DNA of 64,000 nt from contig BBZN01000012.1 in assembly GCA_001304855.1 (NCBI GenBank), positions 61,121 to 125,120 on the forward strand, given 5' to 3'. Each line of letters starts with the position of its first letter. Position 1 is the first letter of the stretch. The translations under genes and the position numbers were made by a program. The notes beneath the pieces are model-generated. The model had not been told where the DNA came from and ran no database searches. It saw only the letters and a program-made list of their open reading frames with translations. This document shows positions 39,547 to 49,294 of this stretch, one piece after another. The DNA comes from Clostridia bacterium UC5.1-1D2. GTDB taxonomy: Bacteria > Bacillota > Clostridia > Lachnospirales > Lachnospiraceae.

Positions 39547-41504
39547 ATGAGTGATCTGCAGACAAGGTATTTAGAGCGTCTTTCGGAACTGTATCCCACA
39601 GTTGCGGCTGCTTCCACGGAGGTCATTAACCTGGAAGCCATATTGAATCTGCCAAAGGGCACTGAGCATTTTCTTACGGATATCCACGGGGAGTATGAGG
39701 CTTTTAACCACGTGCTTAAAAACGGTTCCGGAGCGTACGGAGGAAGGTCAACGACGTGTTCGGCAACACCTTAAGCAGGCAGGACAAGCAGACGCTGGCT
39801 ACCCTTATCTACTATCCCAGAGAAAAGATGGGCCAGATTTTGGAGAAGGTGAACAATCGCGAGGACTGGTACAAGATTACCCTGTACCGGCTCATTGAAG
39901 TCAGCAAGCGGGCGGCCAGCAAGTACAGCCGCTCTAAAGTGAGAAAGGCGCTGCCCCCGGAATTTGCATATGTAATAGAGGAACTCATTACGGAGAAGGT
40001 GGATATGAGGGATAAGGAGTCCTACTACAGCGCCATTGTCCAGACCATTATTCGGGTGGGAAGGCTGAGGAATTTATTGTGGCCCTCAGCGAGCTGATTC
40101 AGCGGCTGGTTGTGGACCATCTCCATATTTTGGGAGATATCTATGACCGGGGACCGGGGCCCATATCATCATCGACAAGCTGATGGCATACCACTCCATC
40201 GACATCCAGTGGGGCAATCACGATGTGCTGTGGATGGGCGCTGCCGCAGGACAGAGGGGATGTATTGCCAATGTTATCCGAATCTGCGCCAGATACGGCA
40301 ATCTGGATATACTGGAGGACGGATACGGCGTCAATCTGCTTCCTCTGGCCACCTTTGCACTGGACCAATACGGAGATGACCCCTGCGCATGCTTTGCGCT
40401 GAAAGGCTCCACATCGGGCGCTTCCAGTGAGACGGAACTGAATATACGGATGCACAAGGCTATATCCATTATCCAGTTTAAGGTGGAAGGACAGCTGATT
40501 AAAGAGCACCCGGAATTTGGGCTGGAGTCCCGCAATCTGCTTCATTGCATTGACTTTGAAAAGGGAACTATCACTTTGGACGGAGTCGTCTATGAAATGC
40601 TGGATACACGTTTCCCCACGGTAGACCCCAAGGATCCCTACCGGCTGACTGCGGAGGAGAAAGCGATTATGGAACGGCTGGAGAAGGCGTTCCTTAACTG
40701 CGAAAAGCTGCAGCAGCATATGCGGTTTCTTCTGGCCAAAGGGGGCTTTACAAGGTATATAACGGAAATCTCCTCTATCACGGCTGTATTCCCTTAAATG
40801 AGGACGGCAGCTTTTGCGAGGTGGAAATTTACGGACAGAAAACCAGGGGAAAGGCTTTGTATGAGCTTCTGGACAGCTATATCCGCAAGGGATTTCTGGC
40901 TGTGGACTGTGAGGAGCGCCAAAAGGGCAGGGATATGATGTGGTACATATGGCTTCATGCCAACTCGCCTCTTTTCGGAAAGGACAAGATGGCTACCTTT
41001 GAGCGGTATTTCCTGGCGGACAAGGAAACGCACAGGGAGAAGAAGAATCCTTATTACAACCTGCTCGAGGAGGAAGAAACCGCCTCCATGATACTGAAGG
41101 AGTTTGGACTTTCCCGGGAGGAGGGCCATATCATCAACGGACATGTGCCTGTAAAATCCAAAAATGGAGAGACGCCTGTGAAGTGCGGAGGAAAGGTTTT
41201 GGTAATTGACGGAGGATTCTCAAAAGCTTATCAGAAAGAAACGGGAATTGCCGGATATACACTGATTTATAATTCCTACGGCCTGATACTGGCTGCCCAT
41301 GAGCCCTTTGAATCCACAGAAGCCGCCATTGAAAAGGAGAGCGATATTCATTCCGAAAGCATTGTGGTAAAGCGGGTGGCAAGCCGAAAGCTGGTTGGGG
41401 ATACGGATGTGGGCCATCAGCTGAGAGCTAAGATTGAGGATTTGGAAATGCTGCTGAAGGCATATCATTCCGGCGTGATTGTGGAGAAGTTTCCCAGGAA
41501 ATAA
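39547..41504 (+). CDS. fbp: Class 3 fructose-1,6-bisphosphatase (four frameshifts)
   Basis: Gluconeogenic phosphatase typical of Firmicutes, about 653 residues after correction. It has a calcineurin-like metal centre: [19 protein letters not shown] near residue 40, [18 protein letters not shown] near 200 and [16 protein letters not shown] near 225. Later blocks are [16 protein letters not shown] and [15 protein letters not shown]. One base is missing at each of 39734, 40063-40064, 40160-40162 and 40746, all in G or C pairs or runs. The start is ATG 39547, behind AGGGAGGAGG. It follows the AI-2E family gene by 41 bases and stands apart functionally. Confidence 0.93.
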
Positions 41505-41633
41505 GCAGGTGGGAGAATGAAAGAATAAAGATAAGGGTTATAAAAACAACCGGCGGCAGGAGGGAACCGGGATTTGGAGCCTCTTCTGACGCCGGCTGCC
41601 CGCAGGAAGTGGGCATATTTTCCCATGGAAAAA

Positions 41634-42173
41634 TCACAGAACAACATCCAGATATTCAACCGTTTCGGTGAGAGGTATCATTCCATGCTTTTCCGTGGAG
41701 TTAAAGTAGATGCAGTCTTTTTCCTTCATTTTATATTCAGTATTACCTACCTGAAAGATGAGTTCACCTTTCAGAACCATCACAAATTCTTCACCGTTAT
41801 GCACTAATTCATGCTTGATCACTTCTCCGATTTTTCCGCGTATAAGCAGAGGCGTCATGGAGTTATTCACAAAATTAGCTGCCAATGGCGCAAACCGATA
41901 TCCCTCATTGGATTTGATAAACGAATCATCATCCAGTGACGACAGAGATGTAAATACACAGGTCTGGCTGTTGGATTCGTCCAGTAAATTACACATTTTT
42001 ATACCCAGCGCCTTAGATATTTTAGAGAGTGTTGCGATGGAGGGGCTGGCAACAGAATTTTCAATTTTTGACAGCATACTTTTAGAGCAGCCGCAGCGCT
42101 GAGCCAGTTCCTGCAATGTCATTTGTTCCTGCAAACGGATTTTTCTGATTTTACTTCCCACGTCTATGCTCAT
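41634..42173 (-). CDS. XRE-family regulator with C-terminal cupin
   Basis: A regulator of 179 residues. Helix-turn-helix at residues 5-60 (GSKIRKIRLQEQMTLQELAQ, CSKSMLSKIENSVASPSIAT), then a cupin barrel (about 100-178: IKHELVHNGEEFVMVLKGEL, YKMKEKDCIYFNSTEKHGM) with His/Glu positions suited to metal or small-ligand binding. PuuR and related regulators of amine or amide use have this layout. It faces the same way as the formamidase-like gene, 365 bases away with a terminator between them, and probably senses the substrate of the 42.5-51.8 kb block. The 14-bp repeats at 43482 and 43695 are candidate binding sites. Confidence 0.87.
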   Translation of the reverse strand: MSIDVGSKIRKIRLQEQMTLQELAQRCGCSKSMLSKIENSVASPSIATLSKISKALGIKMCNLLDESNSQTCVFTSLSSLDDDSFIKSNEGYRFAPLAANFVNNSMTPLLIRGKIGEVIKHELVHNGEEFVMVLKGELIFQVGNTEYKMKEKDCIYFNSTEKHGMIPLTETVEYLDVVL

Positions 42174-42538
42174 TGGGGTAACAATCCTTTCTTGTCTTCT
42201 TTACTATCGTTAAAGCGTGTCTGAACATTTAATCCCCCCGTCTGCACGTCCTCCGCGGCGGTATATTGATTCCAAATCTCAGGCTGCACAGTACGTATAC
42301 CGCTCTTCCCATGTCACAGATTTCTGCAATGTGCCGCGCACAGACGACGGAAAACAGTTTCCAAACACACTGTGATGGAATCGGAGGGGGAGGGATTCTC
42401 AGGGTCAATTTTACCTCAATTACCAATGGATTGCAATTAAATATTACGAAGGGCCATGAGGCAAAGAAAGACACATTGTAATAAATGTTTACAATGTGTC
42501 TTTTTAAGGCCCGATGAAAGGAAGGCGGTTAGGGGGGA
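42174..42538. other. Gap between XRE-cupin and formamidase-like genes
   Basis: No gene is supported here. The segment beside the XRE gene should hold its promoter. The terminator at 42467-42505 is listed separately. Nothing else is recognised. Confidence 0.6.
42467..42505. terminator. Strong hairpin terminator
   Basis: AAAGACACATTGTAA (42467-42481) pairs perfectly with TTACAATGTGTCTTT (42489-42503) around a 7-base loop, with a short T-run after it on the plus strand and T-rich sequence on the minus strand. It is placed to end the leftward formamidase transcript. Confidence 0.88.
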
Positions 42539-43447
42539 TCAGAACGATAAGTCTTTGCAGACGGATTTATCCACCCCATACCGGACAAGCACATAGGGGT
42601 CCACCACCTCGCAGAATTCTAAATCGCCGTACATGGCAAGCAACAGCAGCCATTGGTGAAGGGTATACATGCCGGAGCCCCGTCTGGTAAGAAATTCTAC
42701 GATCTGCTCCATCACCGTCTCTACTGCTTCGTCGATACTGCGGCCGGAGCAGAGCATATACCACCGGTCGGCAGTTTCGAGAACCGGCCAGGATTCGCAG
42801 CGGTTTTTAATAACATCTGTCCTGACCTGGATTTTTCCCGGCACTTCAAGACCGCTTACAACCTCCCCGTCGCCCTGGTGAGCATGGAGATCGCCGGCCG
42901 ACAGAAGAGCTCCTTCCACGAATACAGGGAGATAAAGAATGGTGCCTTTGCGCAGATATTTACAATCCATATTACCGCCGTTGCGGTATGGATCCATTGT
43001 ACTTATGACCTCTTTATCATAGGCGACGCCTATATCTCCAATCATAGGGCAGCATTCCAGCATATTGCCGTAGAGATTGGCTATGCCGTCTTTTATTGGG
43101 ATTTTAAAGGTGTGTTCACCTTCTACATATTTCTTAAAATACTTTGTGCCAAGCTTTCCGTCATGATTGAGATGCATAGTGCCGTATAGACTGTCAACGA
43201 TGATATCTTCAATGGTGATTTTCAGGGTATCTCCCGGCATAGCTCCGTTTATATATACCGGTCCATTGAGAGGATTGACCGGAACACCGATCATATCGGT
43301 GCTGGGCTTGCAGCTTTCGCTGGTCAGAAGGTCAGAATACGTATCCATTGCGTGAAAAAGGATCGTGTCGCCGCTTTCTGCGTAAAGCGCAGGGGCATTG
43401 TCCTTGCTGAAATCAAAGGTGAATTTGGATGGATCTACTTTTTTCAT
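42539..43447 (-). CDS. Acetamidase/formamidase family protein
   Basis: A hydrolase-fold protein of 302 residues, intact, from the FmdA/AmdA family that splits formamide or short amides to ammonia and acid. Family blocks are seen: GDTILFHAMDTYSD, NPLNGPVYINGAMPGDTLKI, the MDPYRNGGNMDCKYLRKG region and LSAGDLHAHQGDGEVV with likely metal ligands. The end GVDKSVCKDLSF is unusual. The ATG at 43447 has an AGAAGGAG site. It is divergent from the transketolase operon, with matching promoters and repeats in the gap. A role in deamidating or deformylating the substrate or a product is an inference. Confidence 0.88.
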   Translation of the reverse strand: MKKVDPSKFTFDFSKDNAPALYAESGDTILFHAMDTYSDLLTSESCKPSTDMIGVPVNPLNGPVYINGAMPGDTLKITIEDIIVDSLYGTMHLNHDGKLGTKYFKKYVEGEHTFKIPIKDGIANLYGNMLECCPMIGDIGVAYDKEVISTMDPYRNGGNMDCKYLRKGTILYLPVFVEGALLSAGDLHAHQGDGEVVSGLEVPGKIQVRTDVIKNRCESWPVLETADRWYMLCSGRSIDEAVETVMEQIVEFLTRRGSGMYTLHQWLLLLAMYGDLEFCEVVDPYVLVRYGVDKSVCKDLSF

Positions 43448-43481
43448 ATGGTTTCTCCTTCTAAAATATGATTATAACAAA

Positions 43482-43708
43482 AAAGTTGAATGTTATTAAA
43501 AATAAGTTTAAATATAAAAATGGAAAATGTCAATAGATAATGATAAAATACAAGGAAAAAGTGGGAATAATTTTTGAATATTTCTTTATTAGAAATATAA
43601 AATAAGAAAAAATAAAACAAAAAATATTTTATTTAAGAAAATATATTGACAAAGTAGCAAAAAACTGTTAATTATAAGTTGAACAATGATAAACAAAGTT
43701 GAATGTTA
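43482..43708. promoter_or_regulatory. Divergent promoters with identical 14-bp sites
   Basis: Leftward: TTGACA (43533-43528), 17 bases, TAAACT (43510-43505). Rightward: TTGACA (43646-43651), 17 bases, TAATTA (43669-43674). The sequence AAAGTTGAATGTTA occurs exactly at 43482-43495 and at 43695-43708, in each case about 10-20 bases beyond the -10 box of one promoter. A related AAGTTGAACA is at 43676. These look like repressor sites over both transcription starts. The surrounding gap is very AT-rich and has no gene. Confidence 0.7.
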
Positions 43709-43730
43709 AAAATAGTTAGGAGGAGGAACC

Positions 43731-44591
43731 ATGGATGAGAAAATGGACATTCAGAATATACGGCGGTTAGCGGTCAGGATGAGGAAGGATATCGTGGAAA
43801 TGATAGGCGGGGACGGGCATGTGGGACATTTGGGCGGTTCCTGTTCCTGCGCAGATATAGTGGCTGCAATTTACAGCCGTATGCATTTAAATCCTGAAAA
43901 TCCTCAAATGGATGACCGCGATAAATTTATATTCAGCAAAGGCCACTGCGCCCTTACCCAATATGCGGCGTTAGCCGAGCTTGGTTATTTTCCCGTTGAG
44001 GAAATTCGTACGGTAAAAGAACTGGGATCACGTTTGCAGGGGCATCCGGACCGGCTGAAAACGCCTGGGATAGAAGCAAATACCGGTTCGTTGGGGCAGG
44101 GGTTATCAATTGCCAACGGATTGGCGCTGGCAATGAAATTAAATGGCATTAAGCGAACCGTTTACTGTATTTTAGGGGATGGGGAACTGGCGGAAGGACA
44201 GGTTTGGGAGGCGGCCATGGCAGCATCAAATTATATGCTGGACAATGTGGTCGCAGTTGTAGACTACAACGGCCTTCAGGCAACCGGTATCATTAAAGAG
44301 CGGTTTGATACGAATCCGGTTCCTGAAAAATGGGCGGCTTTCGGATGGCATGTGATAGAGATTGACGGCCATGACATAGAACAGATAGAAAATGCATTGG
44401 ATGAAGCGGATGGCGTAAAAGACAAACCTGCTGTGCTCATTGCACACACCACAAAGGGAAAGGGAATATCTTTTGCAGAAAATGTGGTGAGCTTCCACAA
44501 TGGATCATTGACAAAAGAACAGTACGAGACTGCAATAAGAGAATTAAATTGTCAGCTGAAGGAGCTGAACGAAGGAGGTGAAGGTTTATGA
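43731..44591 (+). CDS. Transketolase, N-terminal (TPP-binding) subunit
   Basis: A 286-residue half of a split transketolase. Seen are GHVGHLGGSCSCADIVAAIY, FIFSKGHCALTQYAALAELG, HPDRLKTPGIEANTGSLGQG and the thiamine diphosphate motif GDGELAEGQVWEAAMAAS followed by VDYNGLQ. With its partner it would move two-carbon ketol units between sugars in the cytoplasm. Split transketolases in catabolic operons act on unusual ketoses such as apulose phosphate or sulfosugars. The start is ATG 43731, behind AGGAGGAGG, and it overlaps its partner by four bases. It is the first gene of an operon reaching to 51802. Confidence 0.92.
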   Translation: MDEKMDIQNIRRLAVRMRKDIVEMIGGDGHVGHLGGSCSCADIVAAIYSRMHLNPENPQMDDRDKFIFSKGHCALTQYAALAELGYFPVEEIRTVKELGSRLQGHPDRLKTPGIEANTGSLGQGLSIANGLALAMKLNGIKRTVYCILGDGELAEGQVWEAAMAASNYMLDNVVAVVDYNGLQATGIIKERFDTNPVPEKWAAFGWHVIEIDGHDIEQIENALDEADGVKDKPAVLIAHTTKGKGISFAENVVSFHNGSLTKEQYETAIRELNCQLKELNEGGEGL

Positions 44592-45533
44592 GCGCTACAT
44601 TGAGCCAGCGGACTGCCTATGGTGAAACATTGGTGGAGCTGGGAAGAAGCAATCTGAATATTGTGGTTCTGGAGGCGGACCTGGGTAAATCTACCATGTC
44701 AAATATGTTTCAGCAGGTATTCCCAGAACGTTATTTTGAGATGGGTATTGCAGAACAAAATATGCTTTCTACTGCGGCAGGGCTTGCAGCAGGCGGGAAA
44801 ACAGCCTTTGTCAGTTCCTTTGCTGTGTTTGCCGGAGGACGTGCTTATGACCAGATAAGGCAAAGCATTGCCATTGGGAAGCTGAATGTTAAAATCTGCG
44901 GTTCATCCTCCGGCTTATCAGATTTCGGTGATGGAGCCACACACCAATGCATTGAAGATATTGCAATTATGAGCGCAATTCCCAACATGACGGTTCTCAC
45001 TCCCTGCGACGGGGAGGAAACACGGCAGGCTGTGCGCAAAGCGGCAGAGATCGACGGTCCTGTATACATAAGAGTCATGAGGAATAATCTTCCGGCTTAC
45101 ACAAAAGCCGGCGAAGCGTTCGTTTTAGATGAACCCCTGTTTGCGGGAGGGTTGGGATGTGGCCTTGCTGGCACACGGAACGATGGTGGGCGCGGCTATG
45201 GAAGCGGCGGAAGAATTGAAGGAAAAGGGGATTTCTGCCAAAGTCATCAATGTTCACACTATGAAACCTTTCCCGGGCAGCAGGCTGAGAAAGCTATGCG
45301 AGGGAGTCCGGGGAGTTGTTACTGCAGAAGAACATACTTATATCGGAGGACTTGCAAGCAATACGGCCCTGGCGCTGCGCAATATGAATATGCCAATGGA
45401 ATACGTGGCAATTGATGATTGCTTCGGACAATCGGCGCATAATCCCCAGCAGCTTCTGGACTACTATGGGCTCAATGCAGAGCATATTGTTTTATCGGTT
45501 AACAGGGTTTTGGCAAAGAGGGGTTGGACATGA
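44588..45533 (+). CDS. Transketolase, C-terminal (pyrimidine-binding) subunit (frameshifted)
   Basis: The second half of the split transketolase, about 315 residues. It has VVLEADLGKSTMSNMFQQ, the Glu-containing MGIAEQNMLSTAAGLA that activates thiamine diphosphate, SSSGLSDFGDGATHQ, and the C-terminal fold ALLAHGTMVGAAMEAAEE to SAHNPQQLLDYYGL. The frame changes at the G-run 45144-45146; removing one G gives LFAEGWDVALLAHG (a two-base loss is the alternative). It starts with ATG at 44588, inside the end of the N-subunit gene, and overlaps the next gene by ATGA, so the three are tightly coupled. Confidence 0.9.
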
Positions 45534-46348
45534 AGATCGGCTGTTGTGTAAATATGAATGCTTGTGATCCCAAGGGGATTGGAATACATGGGCTGGAAGC
45601 CGCTGCCAGGGCAGGATGCGACTATATTGAACTGCCCCTTGCTCAAATAATGGCGCTGACCGGAGATGAATTCGCAGCAGCAAAAAAACAGATCGCAGAT
45701 TCCGGTATTCCTTGTGAGGCCTGCAATAATTTTGTCCCCGGAACGGTCCGTCTTACGGGACCGGACGCAAATCCGGGGCAGATACGCAAGTATACCGTCC
45801 GGGCAATAGACCGGGCCCGGGAGTTGGGCGCAGAGGTCATTGTTTTCGGAAGTTCCCAGGCAAAAAATATTCCCAAAGGATTTGAACCGGAAAAAGCATG
45901 GAAACAGATTAAAGAATTCCTGCATATGGCGGACGAGGTCCTGGACGGCAGCGGTATGATCATTGTAGTGGAACCCCTGTGCAGATTGGAGAGCAATCTG
46001 ATTAATACGGTTTCTGAAGGGCTTCAAATGGTGCAGGAAGTAAATAGGAGGCACATACGTCTGCTCGTGGATTTCTACCACACGGCAAAAGAAAATGAAG
46101 AGATAAAAGAGGCGGTATCCTGCGCAGGCAAGCAGTTGTATCATGCTCATATTGCAGTTCCAGAAGGGAGGGCTTATCCCCATATGGGAGATGAAGCTGT
46201 GTTGCAGCCGTTTTTTGAGGCGTTGGCTGATGCCGGATATAGCCGGAGAGTCAGCCTGGAGGGTTACAGTGAGGTTTTCGGCATAGAAATAGGAGAAGCG
46301 GTGGACGTAATACGAAGATGTGTGAGACAGACAAGAAAGAACGCATAA
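45530..46348 (+). CDS. Sugar-phosphate isomerase/epimerase-like TIM barrel
   Basis: A 272-residue xylose-isomerase-like (AP endonuclease 2 fold) protein, intact. Seen are MKIGCCVNMNACDPKG, CDYIELPLAQIM, EVIVFGSSQAKNIPKG, the metal glutamate in GMIIVVEPLCRLESNLINT, RLLVDFYHTAKENE (Asp and His) and RVSLEGYSEVFG (late Glu). This ligand set suits an isomerase or 3-epimerase for a ketose or hydroxypyruvate-like compound. It probably prepares the substrate for the split transketolase. The start is ATG 45530, overlapping the upstream stop. The exact reaction cannot be told. Confidence 0.82.
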   Translation: MKIGCCVNMNACDPKGIGIHGLEAAARAGCDYIELPLAQIMALTGDEFAAAKKQIADSGIPCEACNNFVPGTVRLTGPDANPGQIRKYTVRAIDRARELGAEVIVFGSSQAKNIPKGFEPEKAWKQIKEFLHMADEVLDGSGMIIVVEPLCRLESNLINTVSEGLQMVQEVNRRHIRLLVDFYHTAKENEEIKEAVSCAGKQLYHAHIAVPEGRAYPHMGDEAVLQPFFEALADAGYSRRVSLEGYSEVFGIEIGEAVDVIRRCVRQTRKNA

Positions 46349-46376
46349 AAGCGGCAAAAGAACAGGAGGAGTAAAC

Positions 46377-47048
46377 ATGAGCAGAAAAACCCTGGGCATT
46401 ATTCATGCGGCAATATTTACTGCAAATGCCATTCAGCCATATGCAGATAAATATATTCCGGAAATTGAGATTCTTCATTGCGGTGACGACTCCATTCAAA
46501 GGGACAATTTCCTGGAGGAGGTGGGCACGATCCCCAAACATAATTTCCTTAAATTTGCCAATTTGGCCGATGGATTACAGCGGGCGGGTTGCAATGCACT
46601 TTTGTTAGGATGTTCAACCTTTAATCAGGCTGCTGAGCTGGCGCAGCCTATGATTGACATTCCCATCTTTCAGATCGACCGGCCTATGATGGATCGGGCC
46701 GTTTTGATGGGAAAGAGAATTGGGCTGCTGGGAACGGTTCCCTCCACCATGCCCTCGTCCGAACGGCTTTTGAGGCTTGCGGCCCGGGAAGCCGGGAAAG
46801 ACATAGAGGTGGTTACAAGGCTTAACAGGGAGGCCTTCCATATTTTGCGCAGCGGTGATACGCAAACCCACAATGATATGCTGATTAAGGACATTCTGGA
46901 GATGGAGAAAGAAGGGGCGGAATGCGTGGTGCTGGCACAGATTTCTATGGCTGTGGTGTCCCCCCGGGCCAATGAGATACATATCCCTATGCTTACCAGC
47001 GGTGACACCTGTTTTGAATTTTTGGCAAAGTATTTCAACGATAAGTAG
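46377..47048 (+). CDS. Asp/Glu/hydantoin racemase-family protein, second catalytic Cys absent
   Basis: A 223-residue protein of the racemase fold. The first catalytic cysteine block is NALLLGCSTFNQAAEL (about residue 80), and the middle GKRIGLLGTVPSTMPSSE is normal for the family. At the place of the second cysteine (usually LGCTE) the sequence reads VVLAQISMAVVSPRA, so two-base racemisation is not expected. It may be an isomerase, decarboxylase or lyase like the one-cysteine members (for example arylmalonate decarboxylase). The start is ATG 46377, behind AACAGGAGGAG. It lies 28 bases after the TIM-barrel gene. The 47049-47206 gap after it holds no gene. Confidence 0.8.
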   Translation: MSRKTLGIIHAAIFTANAIQPYADKYIPEIEILHCGDDSIQRDNFLEEVGTIPKHNFLKFANLADGLQRAGCNALLLGCSTFNQAAELAQPMIDIPIFQIDRPMMDRAVLMGKRIGLLGTVPSTMPSSERLLRLAAREAGKDIEVVTRLNREAFHILRSGDTQTHNDMLIKDILEMEKEGAECVVLAQISMAVVSPRANEIHIPMLTSGDTCFEFLAKYFNDK

Positions 47049-47206
47049 AAGCGTCTTATGCGCGAGGAAACTGCCGGAGGAACAAAGCGGTAAAAACAGC
47101 AGGAGGTTTCAGCGGGTTGTTTGGGGGAGGTGAAGATAAAAGGCTGCTTTTGTGCATATCCGGTATTTAGAACTGAACATACAGATAAGAAGAATGGAGG
47201 AACATA

Positions 47207-48255
47207 ATGAAAAAAGTTATTACAATGATTCTGGCAATTACAATGATTTGTACCTTGGCGGCCTGCGGTTCTGGCAGCGCTCAGAAGAATGAGGAAACCA
47301 CGGCCCAGGCTCCGGCTCAGACGGAGAAGGAGACAGAAGAACAGACGGAAAGCGTGAGCGCTGACGGGAAAGAAAACAAGAAAATGACAGTAGGCGTTTG
47401 TTTCAAGAGCATTACCAATGATGAATTCATGCGCATTGCATCTGAGAATATCCAGAAAGTAGTTGAAGGCGCCGGATATACCTATGATTTGGTGCTGGCA
47501 GGGGGACAGACGGAGGTGTCGGCTCAGGTGAATAATGTGGAGGATATGGTTAATAAGGGGGTTGATGCAATCATACTTGCGCCTATGGACCGGACGGCCT
47601 GATTCCTGCCCTTGAGAAGGCAAAGGCTGCCGATATCCCGGTTATTCTTGTAGATGCAGGTATTGAGGAAGGCCACGACGACCTGTATGTGACTCTGGTT
47701 GCCGCAGATGCCTACAAAATCGGTACTACGGCGGGGGAAGAGATGGTGAAAGCTATAGGCGAAGGCAAGGTTGCCGTGTGCCGCGGCGCCGCAGGGTCGG
47801 ATGTAAGCGAATCACGCTCTGCAGGTTTTGTGGATGCTCTTGAAGGAACGAAGGTGCAGGTTGTCAATCAGCAGAATGGGGATTGGGCAAACGAGACGGC
47901 AATGCAGGTTACAGAAAATATGTTGTCTGGAGCGCCGGATATTAAAGGAATTTTTGTCTGCTCCGATAACATGCTCTCTGGGGTCATCGCTGCTGTTGAC
48001 GCAGCAGGTAAGACAGGGGAGGTTACAATTATTTCTGTTGACGGCAATAAATCCGCTGTTGACGAAATTGAGGCGGGAAATTGCTACGGCGATGTGGGAC
48101 AGTACCCCTCCAAGGTAGGGGAAATTGCTGCTCAGACGGCAGTTGACATTATTTCCGGGAAGACTTCTTCCGATTCTTATGAGAAATTTATGGATGCGGG
48201 AATCATCTTCATGTCCATGGAGAACATTGAGGAAGCCCGTAAGGCGGCATATTAA
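47207..48255 (+). CDS. Rbs-type sugar-binding lipoprotein (frameshifted)
   Basis: Periplasmic-binding-protein-type lipoprotein of about 349 residues that captures the substrate outside the cell. The signal peptide is MKKVITMILAITMICTLAAC, with lipobox LAAC, then a Thr/Glu-rich linker and a peripla_BP_4 domain: VGVCFKSITNDEFMRIASEN, VNKGVDAIILAPMD, IPVILVDAGI, GIFVCSDNMLSGV and VTIISVDGNKSAVDEI. One G is missing at 47596-47597. The start is ATG 47207, behind ATGGAGGA. The family binds pentoses, hexoses, apiose, autoinducer-2 and similar compounds; the ligand here is unknown. Confidence 0.9.
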
Positions 48256-48324
48256 TTATCCCAACAGCGGGCAGGGCATGGTAGCCGGCGCGCCCTGTCC
48301 GCTCACTAAAAGAGAGGTGGTTTT

Positions 48325-49273
48325 ATGTTGAAAAAACCCCGAAAACTGATTTTGGCACTGTCAGCTTTCATTATTTTTTTCATTGTAGGTGTGAATATTC
48401 CCAGTTATTTTTCGGTGGCAAATCTTTTGAACGTCACAAGGCAAAGTTCAACAATCGCTTTATGCGCGTTGGGAATGGGGATTGTTTTAATCTCCAGGGA
48501 GATGGACCTCTCTACAGGGGGAATCATGCTTTCAGCGCTATGGTCAGCGGCTTTCTTATGCAAAAAGGCTGGGCTCCTGTGCCCGGGGCCTGGATTGCAG
48601 GCCTGGCTGTGGGTACTTTAATGGGTATGCTCAACGGGATATTGGCGGCGAAAGTAGAAATTCCATCGTTCATTGCAACCTTTGTCACAGGCCAGATAGG
48701 AACGGGATTTGCTCTGGTGCTCTGTGCGGGACGCTCTCTCAGCTCCCTGCCGGATGCGAATAAAATAGTTGGAAATTCTATGATCGGCGTAATTCCGTAT
48801 CTTACAATTATTATGCTTATATATCTCGTTATGTGCTCCATATTAATGCGCAGGACCCGCCTGGGAAAGCATTTCTATGCTTTGGGAGGCAGCGAAACCA
48901 CATTGAAGTATGAAGGAGTGGATGTCCACAGGATTAAAATTACCGCCTTCATCATATCCGGTTTCTGCTCCTCCAGCGCTGGCATTTTGCTGAGTTCCAT
49001 GATGAACACAGTCCATCCCACTCAGGGATCCAATTACCAGCTGGATGCGGTGGCCGCATGCGCCATCGGCGGAATCAGCATGCTGGGAGGCAAAGGAAAA
49101 CCGTGGATGGCCGTGTTTGGAGCCTGGTGATTGGCCTGCTGCGAAATGGCCTGACGCTTTATGGAATGCATCCCTGGTTTCAAAATCTTGCAATCGGTAC
49201 AATCATTATTATGGTAGTGGGCATAAGTGTTTTCCACCGGAATCGGGAAATGGAACTTGCAAGAGTATTCTAG
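48325..49273 (+). CDS. Rbs-type ABC permease 1 (two frameshifts)
   Basis: BPD_transp_2-family membrane protein of about 316 residues with eight to ten hydrophobic segments. Family blocks are STIALCALGMGIVLISREMDLSTGGIM, LNGILAAKVEIPSFIATFVTGQIGTGFAL, FYALGGSETTLKYEGVDVHRIK and the AVAACAIGGISMLGGKG loop that contacts the ATPase. One G is missing near 48528 (gives GIMAFSAMVSGFLMQKG) and one C at 49123-49124. With the second permease it forms a heteromeric channel. The start is ATG 48325, behind GAGAGGTGG. Confidence 0.9.
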
Positions 49274-49294
49274 GGGGAAGTGGGAGTATTAAAT

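Noticed and set aside
45464..46399. Open frame of 311 codons on the minus strand opposite the TIM-barrel gene
   Set aside because: Antisense shadow; the plus-strand protein has clear motifs and operon overlaps.
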